Notes: generated from the sequence alone by a model not told the origin. A stretch of DNA of 64,000 bases from Streptomyces sp. R41 (GCF_041053055.1 NZ_CP163443.1:5501001-5565000), one strand, 5' to 3'. Counted from the first letter of the stretch, positions 50,268 to 59,713 are shown. Numbers and translations: made by a program.

Positions 50268-51617
50268 CTACTGCAGCATCCCGTCGATGAGCGACGTGTC
50301 CACTGACGCGACGCCCGTCGTCGTCACCCCCGACGCGGAGCCGGGCAGCCGCAACGATCCCTCGGTTCCGCTCACGTACAGGTCGGCGTCGCGGAGCCGT
50401 ACGACGTAGCCGAACATGTCGTCGGCCTCCAGCGCACCGGGCACGCCGGACGTGTCGCGGGCGAACCACTTCGAACCCGTACCCGTGACACCGGACACGC
50501 CGCCGCGCAGCACATGTACCGCGCCCGCGTACTCCTTGCCGTCGATCGTTTCCCCGTACACGCCGACCGCCAGGTCCTTGTAGCCGTCGCCGTTGACGTC
50601 GGCGGCCGACACACTTGCTCCGAAAGAGTCGTCGTTCTCCGGTGTGCCCGCGACGCCGCTCGTGGACTGGCTGATGCGGGCGCTGGTGGAGGGGCCCGTT
50701 GAGGAGCCGTACCAGAGCGATACGCGGCCCTTGTAGCCAGAGTATGCGGGGGTTCCGATGGCCACGTCGCCGTAGCCGTCCTTGTCGAAGTCGGCGATGA
50801 CTCCGTCGCCGCCCCAGCCGCCGTCGGGGTTGAGGCTGAGGGTCTTGCCGGACGTGAGCGTGGATCCGCCCTTGATGAACCAGGCGTCCGCGTGCTCGCC
50901 GGAGGAGGCGGACCAGGCGTCGCCGACGATGACGAGGTCGGTCTTGGAGTCGCCGTTCACCTTGCCCGCGATCAGGGAGCTGGAGTCGAAGACGGACGAC
51001 TCCTTGTCCAGGACCGTGACCGAGCCGGAGACGCCGGAGCGGGTGATGGAGCCGCTGTAGACATATGTCTTGGACGCGTTGACGACGGCCAGGTCCTGCT
51101 TGCCGTCCCCGTTGAAGTCGCCCGTGGCGAGGTCGTGGCCCATGGAGCCGTAGGACTGCTTGGCGGCCTTGTTCGGAATCGTCGTGCCACCGGAGAGGCC
51201 GTTCGCGCTGCCCCACAGCACGGTCACCGCGCCCTGGTCCGCGCGGCCGTCGACGTCCTCGCCGAGCGCGGCCACCGCGAGGTCGCCGTATCCGTCGGCG
51301 TTGAAATCGGCGGCCGCACGGACCTCACCGAACATGTCGTCGGTCTCGTCGGAGCCGGGGACGCCGGCGCTCGACTGGTCGATGAATTGGGTCTTGGTGC
51401 CCGGGCCGGCGGCTGTGCCGAAGGTGACGCTGATGCCGCCGCCCAAGTTGTCGCCGAGGGAGGCGACCGCGTAGTCCCGGTATCCGTCCCCATTGAAGTC
51501 GTCCGCGTACTTGGCGGCGGCCGCACCCGCCGGAGCGGCGGTGGCCAGGGTGAGCAGGCCGCCGGTGAGGGCCACCGCTGTCGCGGTGGCCAGGGTGGTG
51601 CGGAGGGGGATCTTCAT
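50268..51617 (-). CDS. secreted FG-GAP beta-propeller protein 1 (degenerate last repeat)
   Basis: 449 aa from ATG 51617 with a standard signal peptide ('ATATAVALTGGLLTLATAAPAGAA'-like, cleavage after AGA-A). Seven FG-GAP repeats; the first six carry calcium-loop motifs such as 'DDFNGDGYRDYAVAS', 'DFNADGYGDLAVAA' and 'DVNGDGYKDLAVGV'. The seventh ('RLRDADLYVSG') has lost about five residues, including the NxDGxxD loop, so the closing blade lacks its calcium site. FG-GAP propellers in integrins and bacterial adhesins bind ligands or carbohydrate. Right-most intact member (downstream end) of the seven-gene family. Confidence 0.88.
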   Translation of the reverse strand: MKIPLRTTLATATAVALTGGLLTLATAAPAGAAAAKYADDFNGDGYRDYAVASLGDNLGGGISVTFGTAAGPGTKTQFIDQSSAGVPGSDETDDMFGEVRAAADFNADGYGDLAVAALGEDVDGRADQGAVTVLWGSANGLSGGTTIPNKAAKQSYGSMGHDLATGDFNGDGKQDLAVVNASKTYVYSGSITRSGVSGSVTVLDKESSVFDSSSLIAGKVNGDSKTDLVIVGDAWSASSGEHADAWFIKGGSTLTSGKTLSLNPDGGWGGDGVIADFDKDGYGDVAIGTPAYSGYKGRVSLWYGSSTGPSTSARISQSTSGVAGTPENDDSFGASVSAADVNGDGYKDLAVGVYGETIDGKEYAGAVHVLRGGVSGVTGTGSKWFARDTSGVPGALEADDMFGYVVRLRDADLYVSGTEGSLRLPGSASGVTTTGVASVDTSLIDGMLQ

Positions 51618-51649
51618 ACGTGTGTGGTTCCTGACTGGGAAAAGGGGGG

Positions 51650-51871
51650 TTAGTGGAGCAGCGCGAAGCCGAACTGCGGGCGGCCCGACGTCGAGACGCC
51701 CGCCGACGACGGGCCGAAGGTGACCGCGTTCGCCGGGGTGATGCCGGAGGACACGCCGCGCAGAGTCCACAGGGCGCCGTCTGCGTCGTTCTCGCCGTCG
51801 GCGCCGACGGCGAGGTCCGCGTGGCCGTCGCCGTTGGGGTCGGCGAGGGCTGTCAGCGCACGTTTGCGCAC
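51650..51871 (-). pseudogene. internally deleted FG-GAP minigene
   Basis: 73 codons from GTG 51871 with GAAGGA seven bases upstream. It reads VRKRALTALA, the beginning of a signal peptide like 'MRKRTLLLAA' of the 53368 gene. It then jumps directly to one final FG-GAP unit ('DPNGDGHADLAVGADGEN') and a normal family C-terminus ('FGPSSAGVSTSGRPQFGF'). I infer an in-frame deletion between repeats of a full-length paralogue. It may still be translated, but has no complete signal peptide. Confidence 0.75.
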
Positions 51872-51891
51872 GTGGGGGTCCTTCGTCGGCT

Positions 51892-53334
51892 TCAGCCGTT
51901 CAGGGCGGTGCCGAGACCGGCGCCCCGCGCGATGCCGTATTCCTCCGGGCCGAACACGTCGGCACCGCTGGTGGAGAGGGCCGAGCTGGTTCCGTGAAGC
52001 TGCCAAATGGCTCCACTGCCCTCGTTGTTGTACGGGTTCTCGTACGGCGCGGAGACCGCGAGATCGGCCTTGCCGTTTCCGTTGAAGTCGGCGAGCCGGA
52101 GTTGGGAGCCGAAGGCGTCGTTGTTCTCGGCGGTGCCCGGGATGCCGGAGGTGTTCTGGGAGAAGCGCTTGGCACCCGTGGTGGTCAGTCCGCCCGACGC
52201 GCCGCGGAGCAGCAGGACGTCACCGCCGCGGAAAGCGCCGTCCAGCGACTCGTACGGGACGCCGATGGCGAGCTCGGCCCGGCCGTCGCCGGTGACGTCG
52301 CCGATGGACAGCACGGCGCCGAACTCGTCCTCCGACTCGTTGCTGCCGGGGATGCCCGATGTGCCCTGGTGGTAGGTGTGGCGCTCCGTGCTCAGCCCGC
52401 CCTCGTAGCCGGCCGCCCCGTAGTGGACCATCACGTAACCGGCTTTGCCGCTGGGGTCGTTGAGCCCGTTGTCGTCGAGGCGTGGGTTGGACAGACCGAT
52501 GGCGAGGTCGTCGCGGCCGTCTCTGTTGAGGTCCCCGGCCGCGACCGTGTTTCCGCCGGCGAGGGTCTGGCGGTTGGAGAAATCGTCGGGCGTGGGCGTG
52601 CTCGCGTCCCCGGCGGTGTAGATCACGGTCGCGGCCGGGCGGGTCACGGCCAGCTCGTCCTTGCCGCCGCCCGTGAAGTCCCCGGCAGCGAGCTGCCCGA
52701 AACCGATCGCATTGTCACCTTGAGTGCTGACGTAGGACGGGGACGGGACGGAAGTACGGCTGAATCCGCCCTCGTACAGCCACAGGCTCCCGGAGTCCGC
52801 GACCACGATGTCCGGTGACGCGTCGCCCACGAAGTCGCCGACCACGGTGTCGGAGCCGAAGAACTGGTAAGCGTACGAGAGGCCGGTGGGCAGGACCGTG
52901 CCGCTGCGGAAAGGCGTGGGGCCTCCCCACAGCACCGTGACCGATCCGCGTGCGGACAGGTCGCCGATGCTCTCCGCCTCGCTCGTGACGAGGAGGTCCG
53001 CGTATCCGTCACCGTCCAGGTCCCCGCTGGACAGGTCCGTGCCGAAGAGGTCTTCCGCCTCCGCCGAGCCGGGGACCCCGGCCGAGTTCTGAGTGACGTA
53101 GACATGCTTGGCGGTGAGGCCCGACGAGGACCCGAAGGTCACCAGGACCGCACCGGCGCGCTTCTTCCCGTCGATGGTCTTCTCGGGCATGCCTATGGCG
53201 AGGTCGCGGTAGCCGTCCCCGTTGAAGTCGTCCGCGTACTTGGCGGGCGCGGCGGAGGCGGGGGTCGAAAGGGTGAGGGGGGTGAGGCCCGCGGCGAGAA
53301 GGGCTGCGAACGCCACCGAAGTGTGTTTACGCAT
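51892..53334 (-). CDS. secreted FG-GAP beta-propeller protein 2
   Basis: 480 aa from ATG 53334 (an ATG five codons upstream is also possible). Signal peptide 'RKHTSVAFAALLAAGLTPL' with cleavage near 'TPASAAP'. Seven FG-GAP repeats: 'DDFNGDGYRDLAIGM', 'DLDGDGYADLLVTS', then weaker 'DFVGDASPDIVVADS' and 'DFTGGGKDELAVTR', then 'DLNRDGRDDLAIGL', 'DVTGDGRAELAIGV', 'DFNGNGKADLAVSA'. Repeats 3 and 4 have altered calcium ligands. Predicted seven-bladed extracellular propeller; role unknown. Confidence 0.9.
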   Translation of the reverse strand: MRKHTSVAFAALLAAGLTPLTLSTPASAAPAKYADDFNGDGYRDLAIGMPEKTIDGKKRAGAVLVTFGSSSGLTAKHVYVTQNSAGVPGSAEAEDLFGTDLSSGDLDGDGYADLLVTSEAESIGDLSARGSVTVLWGGPTPFRSGTVLPTGLSYAYQFFGSDTVVGDFVGDASPDIVVADSGSLWLYEGGFSRTSVPSPSYVSTQGDNAIGFGQLAAGDFTGGGKDELAVTRPAATVIYTAGDASTPTPDDFSNRQTLAGGNTVAAGDLNRDGRDDLAIGLSNPRLDDNGLNDPSGKAGYVMVHYGAAGYEGGLSTERHTYHQGTSGIPGSNESEDEFGAVLSIGDVTGDGRAELAIGVPYESLDGAFRGGDVLLLRGASGGLTTTGAKRFSQNTSGIPGTAENNDAFGSQLRLADFNGNGKADLAVSAPYENPYNNEGSGAIWQLHGTSSALSTSGADVFGPEEYGIARGAGLGTALNG

Positions 53335-53367
53335 AAGGGAGTTCTCCATCGTCGTACGTGGGGGGTG

Positions 53368-54804
53368 TCAGCCCGCGAAGACGTTCCCGAAGTACGCGTC
53401 TCCCGACGGCCCGCCCAGCGTCGTGCTGCCGAAGGACTTGGAACCGGTGGCCGTGGTGCCGGAGCTGGTGGACTTGAAGAGCCAGACCGCGCCGTCGCCG
53501 CCGTTCTCGCCGCGGGCACCGACCGCCAGTTCCGCGCGGCCGTCGGCGTTCGCGTCCGTGAGGAAGACCGCGTCGCCGAAGTAGTCGTAGGCCTCGGCGG
53601 TGCCGGGGACGTTCGTGGTGTCCTGCGAGTAGGACTTCGAGCCGGTGCCGGTCAGGCCGGAGGCGGAACCGCGCAGGACCGTGACCTGGCCGGCGTCGTT
53701 CACCGAGCCGAGGCTCTCGCTGTCGGAGCCGATCACGACGTCGGCGTAACCGTCGCCGTTGGTGTCGCCCGACGACAGGCTCCAGCCGAAGCCGTCGTTC
53801 TTCTCGCCGGTGCCGGGGACGCCGGTGGTGTCCTGGGTGATACGGACCGGCGTACGGGTGCTGAGGCCGCCGGACGCGCCGTACGTGATCGTGATCGCGC
53901 CGCCCAGCCCGCCGTTCGGCTCGGTCGTCGACTTCTCCATGAAGTTGCCGGTGACGATGTCGCCGTAGCCGTCCTTGTCGACGTCGGCGATGGTGCCCGC
54001 GTAGCCGCCCGCGAGCTTCTTGCTGTACTTCGGGCCGGTGGCCGAACCGAGGTAGAGGGCGCTGCGGGTGCGGGAGTCGCCGGTGCTGGTCTCCTCCTGG
54101 CCCATGACCAGGAGGTCGGTCTTGCCGTCGCCGTTGACCTCGCCCGCGACGAGTCCGTCCGGGTAGATGGTGGTCTGGTCGACCGTGTCGATGCCGACGA
54201 GTGAAGCCGCCGTGCCCGTACGGGAGATGGGGCCGCGGAAGATGTTCAGGGCGGGCGTGGAGTTGTTGGCGGCGGCCAGGTCGGTGTGGCCGTCGCCGTC
54301 GAAGTCGCCGGCCGCGATCTGCCAGCCGAGCTCGTTGCGGTACTGCGGCAGCGGCGAGGAGATGTCGGTGCCGGACTTCACGCCGTCCGCGCCGCCCCAC
54401 AGCACCGTCAGAGCGCCGTACGAGTCGGTCGAGCCGATCTTCTCGCTGTGCACGCCGACGACGATGTCCGTGTAGCCGTCGCCGTCCATGTCGCCCGTGG
54501 TCAGACGGTCGCCGAAGTAGTCGTACGACTCCGGGGTGCCCGGAATGCCGTCCGTGGCCTGGCTGATGATCTGCCGCTTGGAGGTGTCGAGGCCGCTCGC
54601 CGTGCCGTAGACGACCGCCACGTAACCGGCGCCGGACTTGGTGGAGACCTTGGCGATGGGCGCGGCGATCGCGAGGTCGCGGTAACCGTCGCCGTTGAAG
54701 TCGCCGGACAGGCCTGAGGGCGCGGCGGAGGCGGTGGCCGCGGGCAGGGCGGTGAGCAGGCCGCTGGTCAGGGTCGCGGCCAGGAGGAGGGTGCGCTTGC
54801 GCAT
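53368..54804 (-). CDS. secreted FG-GAP beta-propeller protein 3
   Basis: 478 aa. Signal peptide MRKRTLLLAATLTSGLLTAL, cleavage near 'ATASAAP'. All seven repeats keep the calcium-loop pattern, e.g. 'DFNGDGYRDLAIAAP', 'DMDGDGYTDIVVGV', 'DVDKDGYGDIVTGN', 'DANADGRAELAVGA'. Inter-repeat strands carry the family 'YGTASGLDTSKRQIISQ' pattern. 33 bases separate it from protein 2, so co-transcription with its downstream neighbour is possible. Closest N-terminal match to the 51650 scar. Confidence 0.92.
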   Translation of the reverse strand: MRKRTLLLAATLTSGLLTALPAATASAAPSGLSGDFNGDGYRDLAIAAPIAKVSTKSGAGYVAVVYGTASGLDTSKRQIISQATDGIPGTPESYDYFGDRLTTGDMDGDGYTDIVVGVHSEKIGSTDSYGALTVLWGGADGVKSGTDISSPLPQYRNELGWQIAAGDFDGDGHTDLAAANNSTPALNIFRGPISRTGTAASLVGIDTVDQTTIYPDGLVAGEVNGDGKTDLLVMGQEETSTGDSRTRSALYLGSATGPKYSKKLAGGYAGTIADVDKDGYGDIVTGNFMEKSTTEPNGGLGGAITITYGASGGLSTRTPVRITQDTTGVPGTGEKNDGFGWSLSSGDTNGDGYADVVIGSDSESLGSVNDAGQVTVLRGSASGLTGTGSKSYSQDTTNVPGTAEAYDYFGDAVFLTDANADGRAELAVGARGENGGDGAVWLFKSTSSGTTATGSKSFGSTTLGGPSGDAYFGNVFAG

Positions 54805-54898
54805 GGGGGTTCCCCGTTCACGAATTCAGGAGGTTCACGATGCTGGAGGTTCACGAAGGATGGGCCGGGCCTTTCGACCCGGCCCGGCACGACAGAAG

Positions 54899-56239
54899 TC
54901 AGTCGAGGAAGCTGCCGCCGAAGTCGGGCAGTGTCACGGCACCGGACGCCGTCGGGGTGGTGGAGGTGCCGCGCAGCACCAGTGCGACGCCCGCCGTGCC
55001 CACGCCCAGCTCCGCCTTGCCGTCGGCGTTCAGGTCCCGCAGGTGGAGCGTGTAGCCGAAGGACGCGTTGGAGCCGTCCGCGCCCGTCACCGTCTGCGGG
55101 ATCCAGGAGGAGCGGGCGCCGCTCAGGCCGCCGGAACCGCCGCGGAACAGGTGCACGCCGCCCTGGTCCTCGGTGCCGTCGACGTCCTCGTGCGGGACGC
55201 CGACCGCGAGGTCCGCGTAGCCGTCGCCGTTGGTGTCGGCGGCCGAGACGGCGTACCCGAAGTCGTCGTAGGGCTCGGGCGTGCCGGAGACGCCGGAGGT
55301 GGCCTGGGTGAAGGCGGTCGAGCCGCTGGGGCCGGACGAGGTGCCGCGCCAGACGGTGACCGCGCCCCTGCCGGTGCTGCGGTCGGGCTGGCCGAGGGCG
55401 ATGTCGCCGTAGCCGTCCTTGTCGAAGTCGCCGACGGCGGCGGTCGTGGCGTCGCTGTCGAGCGTCTTGGACGCGCCCGACGTCAGGCCCCCGGAGGTGC
55501 CCTTGAGGAACCAGACGCGGCTGATCGGCTCGTTGCCGGAGAACTGGGTGCCGAGGACCACCAGGTCGGTCTTGCCGTCGCCGTTGACCTTGCCGGCCGC
55601 GAGCCCGTACGAGTACCAGCCCGCGTCCACCTTGTCGATCTTGCTGACGGTGCCGGTGGAGCCGGACTTGCTGAAGGAGCCGCGGTACAGCCTCGCCTCC
55701 TCGCCGCCGATCACCGCGAGGTCGGGCGAGCCGTCGCCGTTGAAGTCGCCGGTGGCGAGATCGCGGCCGAAGTGGCCGCCGGCACCGGATTTCGGGGCGA
55801 CGTTGGTGCCGCCCGACAGGCCGGAGCCGGAGCCCCACACGATGGTGACCGTGCCGCGGTATTTCACGCTGCCCACGTGCTCCATGGGGTTGCCGACGAC
55901 GAGGTCCGCGTAGCCGTCCTTATTGAGGTCGGCGCTCGCGAGCGATTCGCCGAACATGTCGTCTTCCTCGCCGGAGCCGGGGACACCGGCGCTGTCCTGG
56001 TCGATGACCTGGGGGTGCGAGGTGTTCAGGCCGCTCGCGGTCCCGTAGACGACGGTGACGGCGCCGCCCACATGGCCGTCCCGGTTGTAACCGACGTACG
56101 CGACATCGCGGTAGCCGTCGCCGTTGAAGTCGTCGTAGTGCTTCGCGACGGCGGCGGAGGCCGGGGCGCTCAGTGCGAGCGGGGTGAGGCCCGCTGCCAG
56201 CAGGGAGGCGGCCAGGGTCGCGGAGGTACGTCTGCGCAT
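54899..56239 (-). CDS. secreted FG-GAP beta-propeller protein 4
   Basis: 446 aa. Signal peptide MRRRTSATLAASLLAAGLTP, cleavage near 'APASAAV'. Seven repeats from 'DDFNGDGYRDVAYVG' to 'DLNADGKAELGVGT'; repeat 6 'DTNGDGYADLAVGV' is nearly identical to that of protein 1. The C-terminal blade is shorter than in the paralogues. Upstream at 56259-56345 lies a C-terminal scar of a further family member. Confidence 0.92.
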   Translation of the reverse strand: MRRRTSATLAASLLAAGLTPLALSAPASAAVAKHYDDFNGDGYRDVAYVGYNRDGHVGGAVTVVYGTASGLNTSHPQVIDQDSAGVPGSGEEDDMFGESLASADLNKDGYADLVVGNPMEHVGSVKYRGTVTIVWGSGSGLSGGTNVAPKSGAGGHFGRDLATGDFNGDGSPDLAVIGGEEARLYRGSFSKSGSTGTVSKIDKVDAGWYSYGLAAGKVNGDGKTDLVVLGTQFSGNEPISRVWFLKGTSGGLTSGASKTLDSDATTAAVGDFDKDGYGDIALGQPDRSTGRGAVTVWRGTSSGPSGSTAFTQATSGVSGTPEPYDDFGYAVSAADTNGDGYADLAVGVPHEDVDGTEDQGGVHLFRGGSGGLSGARSSWIPQTVTGADGSNASFGYTLHLRDLNADGKAELGVGTAGVALVLRGTSTTPTASGAVTLPDFGGSFLD

Positions 56240-56258
56240 GGGGTGCTCCTTTGAGGTC

Positions 56259-56345
56259 AGCCGTTCAGAGCCGTGCCGTGGCCGGGGGTGCCCGTCGTCG
56301 AGACGCCGGTCGTGGACGGGCGAAGGCCGGTCGAGCCGGTGGCCG
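56259..56345 (-). pseudogene. C-terminal scar of an FG-GAP gene
   Basis: The minus-strand frame reads 'TATGSTGLRPSTTGVSTTG', then a Gly-rich end 'GTALNG' and stop. It matches the last ~28 residues of protein 2 ('...GAGLGTALNG') and the 'SPSTSGVSTSGTPEFG' segment of protein 5. No FG-GAP repeat precedes it, so only the very end of a former gene remains. Confidence 0.6.
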
Positions 56346-56395
56346 TCGGGCAGGGCGCCGTGGCGGGGCAGGGACCGGACCGCGCCGCCCGAGGC

Positions 56396-56428
56396 TCTCG
56401 CCGGGCGCGGAGACCGCGCCCGGCGAGA
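56396..56428 (-). terminator. 15-bp hairpin after FG-GAP protein 5
   Basis: TCTCGCCGGGCGCGG, loop AGA, CCGCGCCCGGCGAGA, located 16 bases beyond the stop of the 56445 gene on the minus strand. Confidence 0.8.
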
Positions 56429-56444
56429 ACGGAAGGCAGGCGGC

Positions 56445-57947
56445 TCAGTCGGCGAAGAGGGCGCCGAACTCCGGGGTGCCCGACGTGGAGACGCCTGAGG
56501 TGCTCGGCGAGATGGTGCGCGAGCCGCTCGTGGTGATCGTCGTGCCGTTGGACGGCAGGTAGGTCACCGCGCCGTTGGCGCTGTTCTCGTACGAGCCGAC
56601 GATCAGATCGGCCTTGCCGTCACCGGTGACGTCGTCGAGCTTGACGTCCGCGCCGAAGAGGTCGCTCTTCTCGTCGTTGCCGGGGACGCCCGCGGTGCTC
56701 TGGGCGAAGGACTGCACGCCGGAGGAGACCTTGACGCCGCTCGCGGAGCCGTACAGGACGGTGACCATGCCGGTGTTGCTGACGCCGTCGATGTCCTCGT
56801 CCGGGGCGCTGACGACGAGGTCCTGGAAGCCGTCGCCGTTGATGTCGCCCATGTCGAGGTCCCAGCCGAAGGCGTCGCCCTTCTCCGAGGTGCCGGGCAC
56901 GTTGCCGGTGTTCTGGGTGATGCCGGAGGTGCCGGCCGGGCCGGACGCGGAGCCGTAGGTGATGTTCACCTTGCCGCCGTTGGCGGCGTCCGGGACGGGC
57001 GTGCCGTCGGAGGTGGTGCTGTCCCAGCCCGCGCCGCTGACGATGTCGCCGAAGCCGTCGCCGTTGATGTCGCCTATGGCCGTGATGATGCCGGGCTTGA
57101 GGGCCTGGGCGGACGCGACGCTGAGACCGCTCGCGGTGCCGGGCACGTAGTAGTTGGTGTTCCAGCCGTAGTCGGTCTGGGTCTCGTAGCCGTCGACGAT
57201 CAGGTCGGTGCGGCCGTCGCCGTTCACGTCACCGGCGGTGAGGCTCATCGGGCCGAAGGGGTAGTCGTTGGTGCCCGACTGGATCGGGGGCTTGATCGTG
57301 GAGCGGCCGCCCGGCGTACCGCTGGTGCTGAAGCCGCCCTTGTACACGTAGATGGTGTTCGACGAGCTGCCGACGGCCAGGTCGGCCTTGCCGTCGCCGT
57401 CGAAGTCGCCGGCGGCCAGGTCCTTGCCCCAGTAGTCGTGCGAGGAGGCGGCCGGGTCGGGCACGTCGACGCTCTTGCCGGTGAGGCCGCTCGCGGAGCC
57501 CCAGAGGATGGCGAGGGCGCCGCCGTTGGTGTCGGTGCCGACCTTCTCGTACGGGGAGGCCACCGCGAGGTCGTCGTAACCGTCGCCGTTGAAGTCCGCG
57601 TACGCGGTCTCGGCGCTGAAGCCGTCGCCGGCCTCGGCGGTGCCCGGGACGCCGGTGGTGTTCTGGCTGATCGTCGAGCGCTTGGCGGACGATACGCCGG
57701 TGGAGGTGCCGTAGAGCACGACGATCTGGCCCGCGTCGGCGTGGCCGCTGACGTAGGCGCCCGGCGCAGACGCGGCGACATCACCGATGCCGTCGCCGTT
57801 GAAGTCGGCCTTCGCCGTCTTGAACGAGTCCGCGGCGGTCGCCGTCGCGGCCGAGAAGGTGAGCAGACCGCCCGTCAGCGCGGCCGCGGTGGCCGTCGCG
57901 AGGGCGAGTCGCAGGTGGGACCGGTGGTGCGGGTGCTGCTTGTGCAT
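56445..57947 (-). CDS. secreted FG-GAP beta-propeller protein 5
   Basis: 500 aa, the longest member. N-terminus MHKQHPHHRSHLRLALATAT with a long basic region, then the signal core 'AAALTGGLLTFSAATATA'. Seven repeats including 'DFNGDGIGDVAASA', 'DINGDGFGDIVSGA', 'DINGDGFQDLVVSA' and 'DVTGDGKADLIVGS'. Shares its N-terminal 45 residues and its promoter region with protein 6 (58171), pointing to a recent duplication. Ends 'TSGTPEFGALFAD'. Confidence 0.92.
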   Translation of the reverse strand: MHKQHPHHRSHLRLALATATAAALTGGLLTFSAATATAADSFKTAKADFNGDGIGDVAASAPGAYVSGHADAGQIVVLYGTSTGVSSAKRSTISQNTTGVPGTAEAGDGFSAETAYADFNGDGYDDLAVASPYEKVGTDTNGGALAILWGSASGLTGKSVDVPDPAASSHDYWGKDLAAGDFDGDGKADLAVGSSSNTIYVYKGGFSTSGTPGGRSTIKPPIQSGTNDYPFGPMSLTAGDVNGDGRTDLIVDGYETQTDYGWNTNYYVPGTASGLSVASAQALKPGIITAIGDINGDGFGDIVSGAGWDSTTSDGTPVPDAANGGKVNITYGSASGPAGTSGITQNTGNVPGTSEKGDAFGWDLDMGDINGDGFQDLVVSAPDEDIDGVSNTGMVTVLYGSASGVKVSSGVQSFAQSTAGVPGNDEKSDLFGADVKLDDVTGDGKADLIVGSYENSANGAVTYLPSNGTTITTSGSRTISPSTSGVSTSGTPEFGALFAD

Positions 57948-58083
57948 GCGGGGTTCTCCTGCGGCATGCGGGGATGCTGGCGGGCATCCACAGTCGATGG
58001 GGTGCGGACCGTCCGTGTTTGCCGGGAGTTGTCCTCGGGTTCACGGTTGGTCGGCGATCAGGAGACCAACGCTGGGGCTCAAG

Positions 58084-58106
58084 GGTTGTACGTGAGTTCG
58101 GTAAAT
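58084..58106 (-). promoter_or_regulatory. conserved upstream element of FG-GAP gene 5
   Basis: ggttgtacgtgagttcggta and flanks, about 140 bases upstream of the start at 57947. It matches the element at 59714-59736 upstream of gene 6 at nearly every base, while DNA in between has diverged more. Candidate promoter or regulator site. Confidence 0.5.
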
Positions 58107-58170
58107 TCTCGTGGCTGGTGGGGCGCCGGGCCGGAGCTCGACGCCCCACAAAGGAGCCGCCTTCGGCAGG

Positions 58171-59628
58171 TCAGCCGATGAGGCCGGTGCCGAACGAGCC
58201 GTAGGCGCGGGACAGGCCGAAGGTGCCCGGGCCGAAGGAGCGGGCACCGGCGGTGGTGACGCCGCCCGCGGAGCCTTGCAGTGCGGTGATCGCGCCGACG
58301 CCCTCGTCCTCGAAGCCGGCGGCGACGGTGAAGTCGGCGTGGCCGTCCTTGTTGACGTCCGACAGGAGGACGTCGGAGCCGAAGTAGTCCATGGACTCGG
58401 GGGAGCCGGGGACGTTGTAGGTGTCCTGCGAGATCGCGCGGCCGCCCTTGAGCGCGTAGCCGGTCAGCACCACGGTGGAGCCGGTGTCCTTCCTCGTGCC
58501 GATGTCCTCGAAGACGACGCCGATGGCCAGTTCGCCGTAGCCGTCGCCGTTGACGTCAGCGATGGAGACCGAGGCGCCGAAGCCGTCCCCGGCCTCGTCG
58601 GCACCGGGAACGCCTTCGGAGTCCTGGGTGAGTTGAGCCATCGGGATGTCACCGTTGATCGGGCCGCCTTCGGAACCCCGGATGACGACGACCTTGCCGC
58701 CGGGGCTGCCCTCGTGACCCTGCTCCTTGGTGAAGACGTTGCCGAGGGCGATCTCGTCGTAGCCGTCGCCGTTGATGTCGCCGAGCGCGATGGAGGTGCC
58801 ACCGTTCAGCGGACGCGGCACCGAGGTCTCCAGGCCGGAGGAGGTGCCGAGGTACGCGACGCCCTTGGTCCAGTCGCCCGAGCCGTCGGAGTTGAGGGCC
58901 GTGCGGTAGGTGAGGACGAGGTCGGCCTTCTTGTCGCCATTGGTGTCGCCCGCCGCCATCGCGTCGATGCCGTATTTGGCCTTATCGGGAAGGTCGATCT
59001 TCTGCGTGCCGCCGGTCGTGCCGGTGGTGGTGAAGCGGCCCTTGACGACGTACGCGTGCGAGGCGCTGGTGGCGACGGCCAGGTCGGCCTTGCCGTCGCC
59101 GTTGAAGTCGCCCGCGGTCAGCCGGCGGCCCCACTCGTCGTGCGAGGCGGCGGCCGGGTCCTTGACCGTGGTGCCGTTCTTGATGCCGCTGGACGAGCCC
59201 CACAGCACGGTGACGGAGCCGCCGTCGGTGTCCGAACCGACGTCCTCGCCGGGGGCGCCGACCGCGAGGTCGGTGTAGCCATCGCCGTTGAGGTCGCCCA
59301 CCGCGAGCGCCTCGCCGAAGAAGTCCTCCTCCTCGGCGGTGCCGGGCACGCCCGCGGTGTTCTGGCTGACGACCGTGCGCTTGGCGGGGTTGAGGCCGCT
59401 GGAGCCGCCGTAGACCACGGCCACATAACCGGCCAGGACCTTGCCGCCGACCGTCGCGTACGGCGCGGCGAACGCGACGTCGCCGTAGCCGTCGCCGTTG
59501 AAGTCCGCCCGGTAGGAGCGGGAAGCGCTCGCGGCCGTCGCCGGCGCGGCCGCGAACGTGAGCAGACCGCCCGTCAGCGCGGCGGCGGTGGCCGCCGCGA
59601 GGGCGAGTCGCGGGTGGTGCTTGTGCAT
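58171..59628 (-). CDS. secreted FG-GAP beta-propeller protein 6
   Basis: 485 aa from ATG 59628 with CAGGAGA upstream. Signal peptide MHKHHPRLALAAATAAALTG, cleavage near 'APATAAS'. Seven repeats, e.g. 'DFNGDGYGDVAFAA', 'DLNGDGYTDLAVGA', 'DTNGDKKADLVLTY' (repeat 4, altered ligand), 'DVNGDGYGELAIGV', 'DVNKDGHADFTVAA'. The frame is open 28 codons further up, but this start aligns with protein 5 and has the ribosome site. Confidence 0.92.
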   Translation of the reverse strand: MHKHHPRLALAAATAAALTGGLLTFAAAPATAASASRSYRADFNGDGYGDVAFAAPYATVGGKVLAGYVAVVYGGSSGLNPAKRTVVSQNTAGVPGTAEEEDFFGEALAVGDLNGDGYTDLAVGAPGEDVGSDTDGGSVTVLWGSSSGIKNGTTVKDPAAASHDEWGRRLTAGDFNGDGKADLAVATSASHAYVVKGRFTTTGTTGGTQKIDLPDKAKYGIDAMAAGDTNGDKKADLVLTYRTALNSDGSGDWTKGVAYLGTSSGLETSVPRPLNGGTSIALGDINGDGYDEIALGNVFTKEQGHEGSPGGKVVVIRGSEGGPINGDIPMAQLTQDSEGVPGADEAGDGFGASVSIADVNGDGYGELAIGVVFEDIGTRKDTGSTVVLTGYALKGGRAISQDTYNVPGSPESMDYFGSDVLLSDVNKDGHADFTVAAGFEDEGVGAITALQGSAGGVTTAGARSFGPGTFGLSRAYGSFGTGLIG

Positions 59629-59713
59629 GCGGGATCTCCTGCGGCATGCGGGGATGCCCGGCAGGGGCATCCGCAGTCGATGGGCGATCAGGAGACCTTC
59701 GGTGTTGCGCAAC

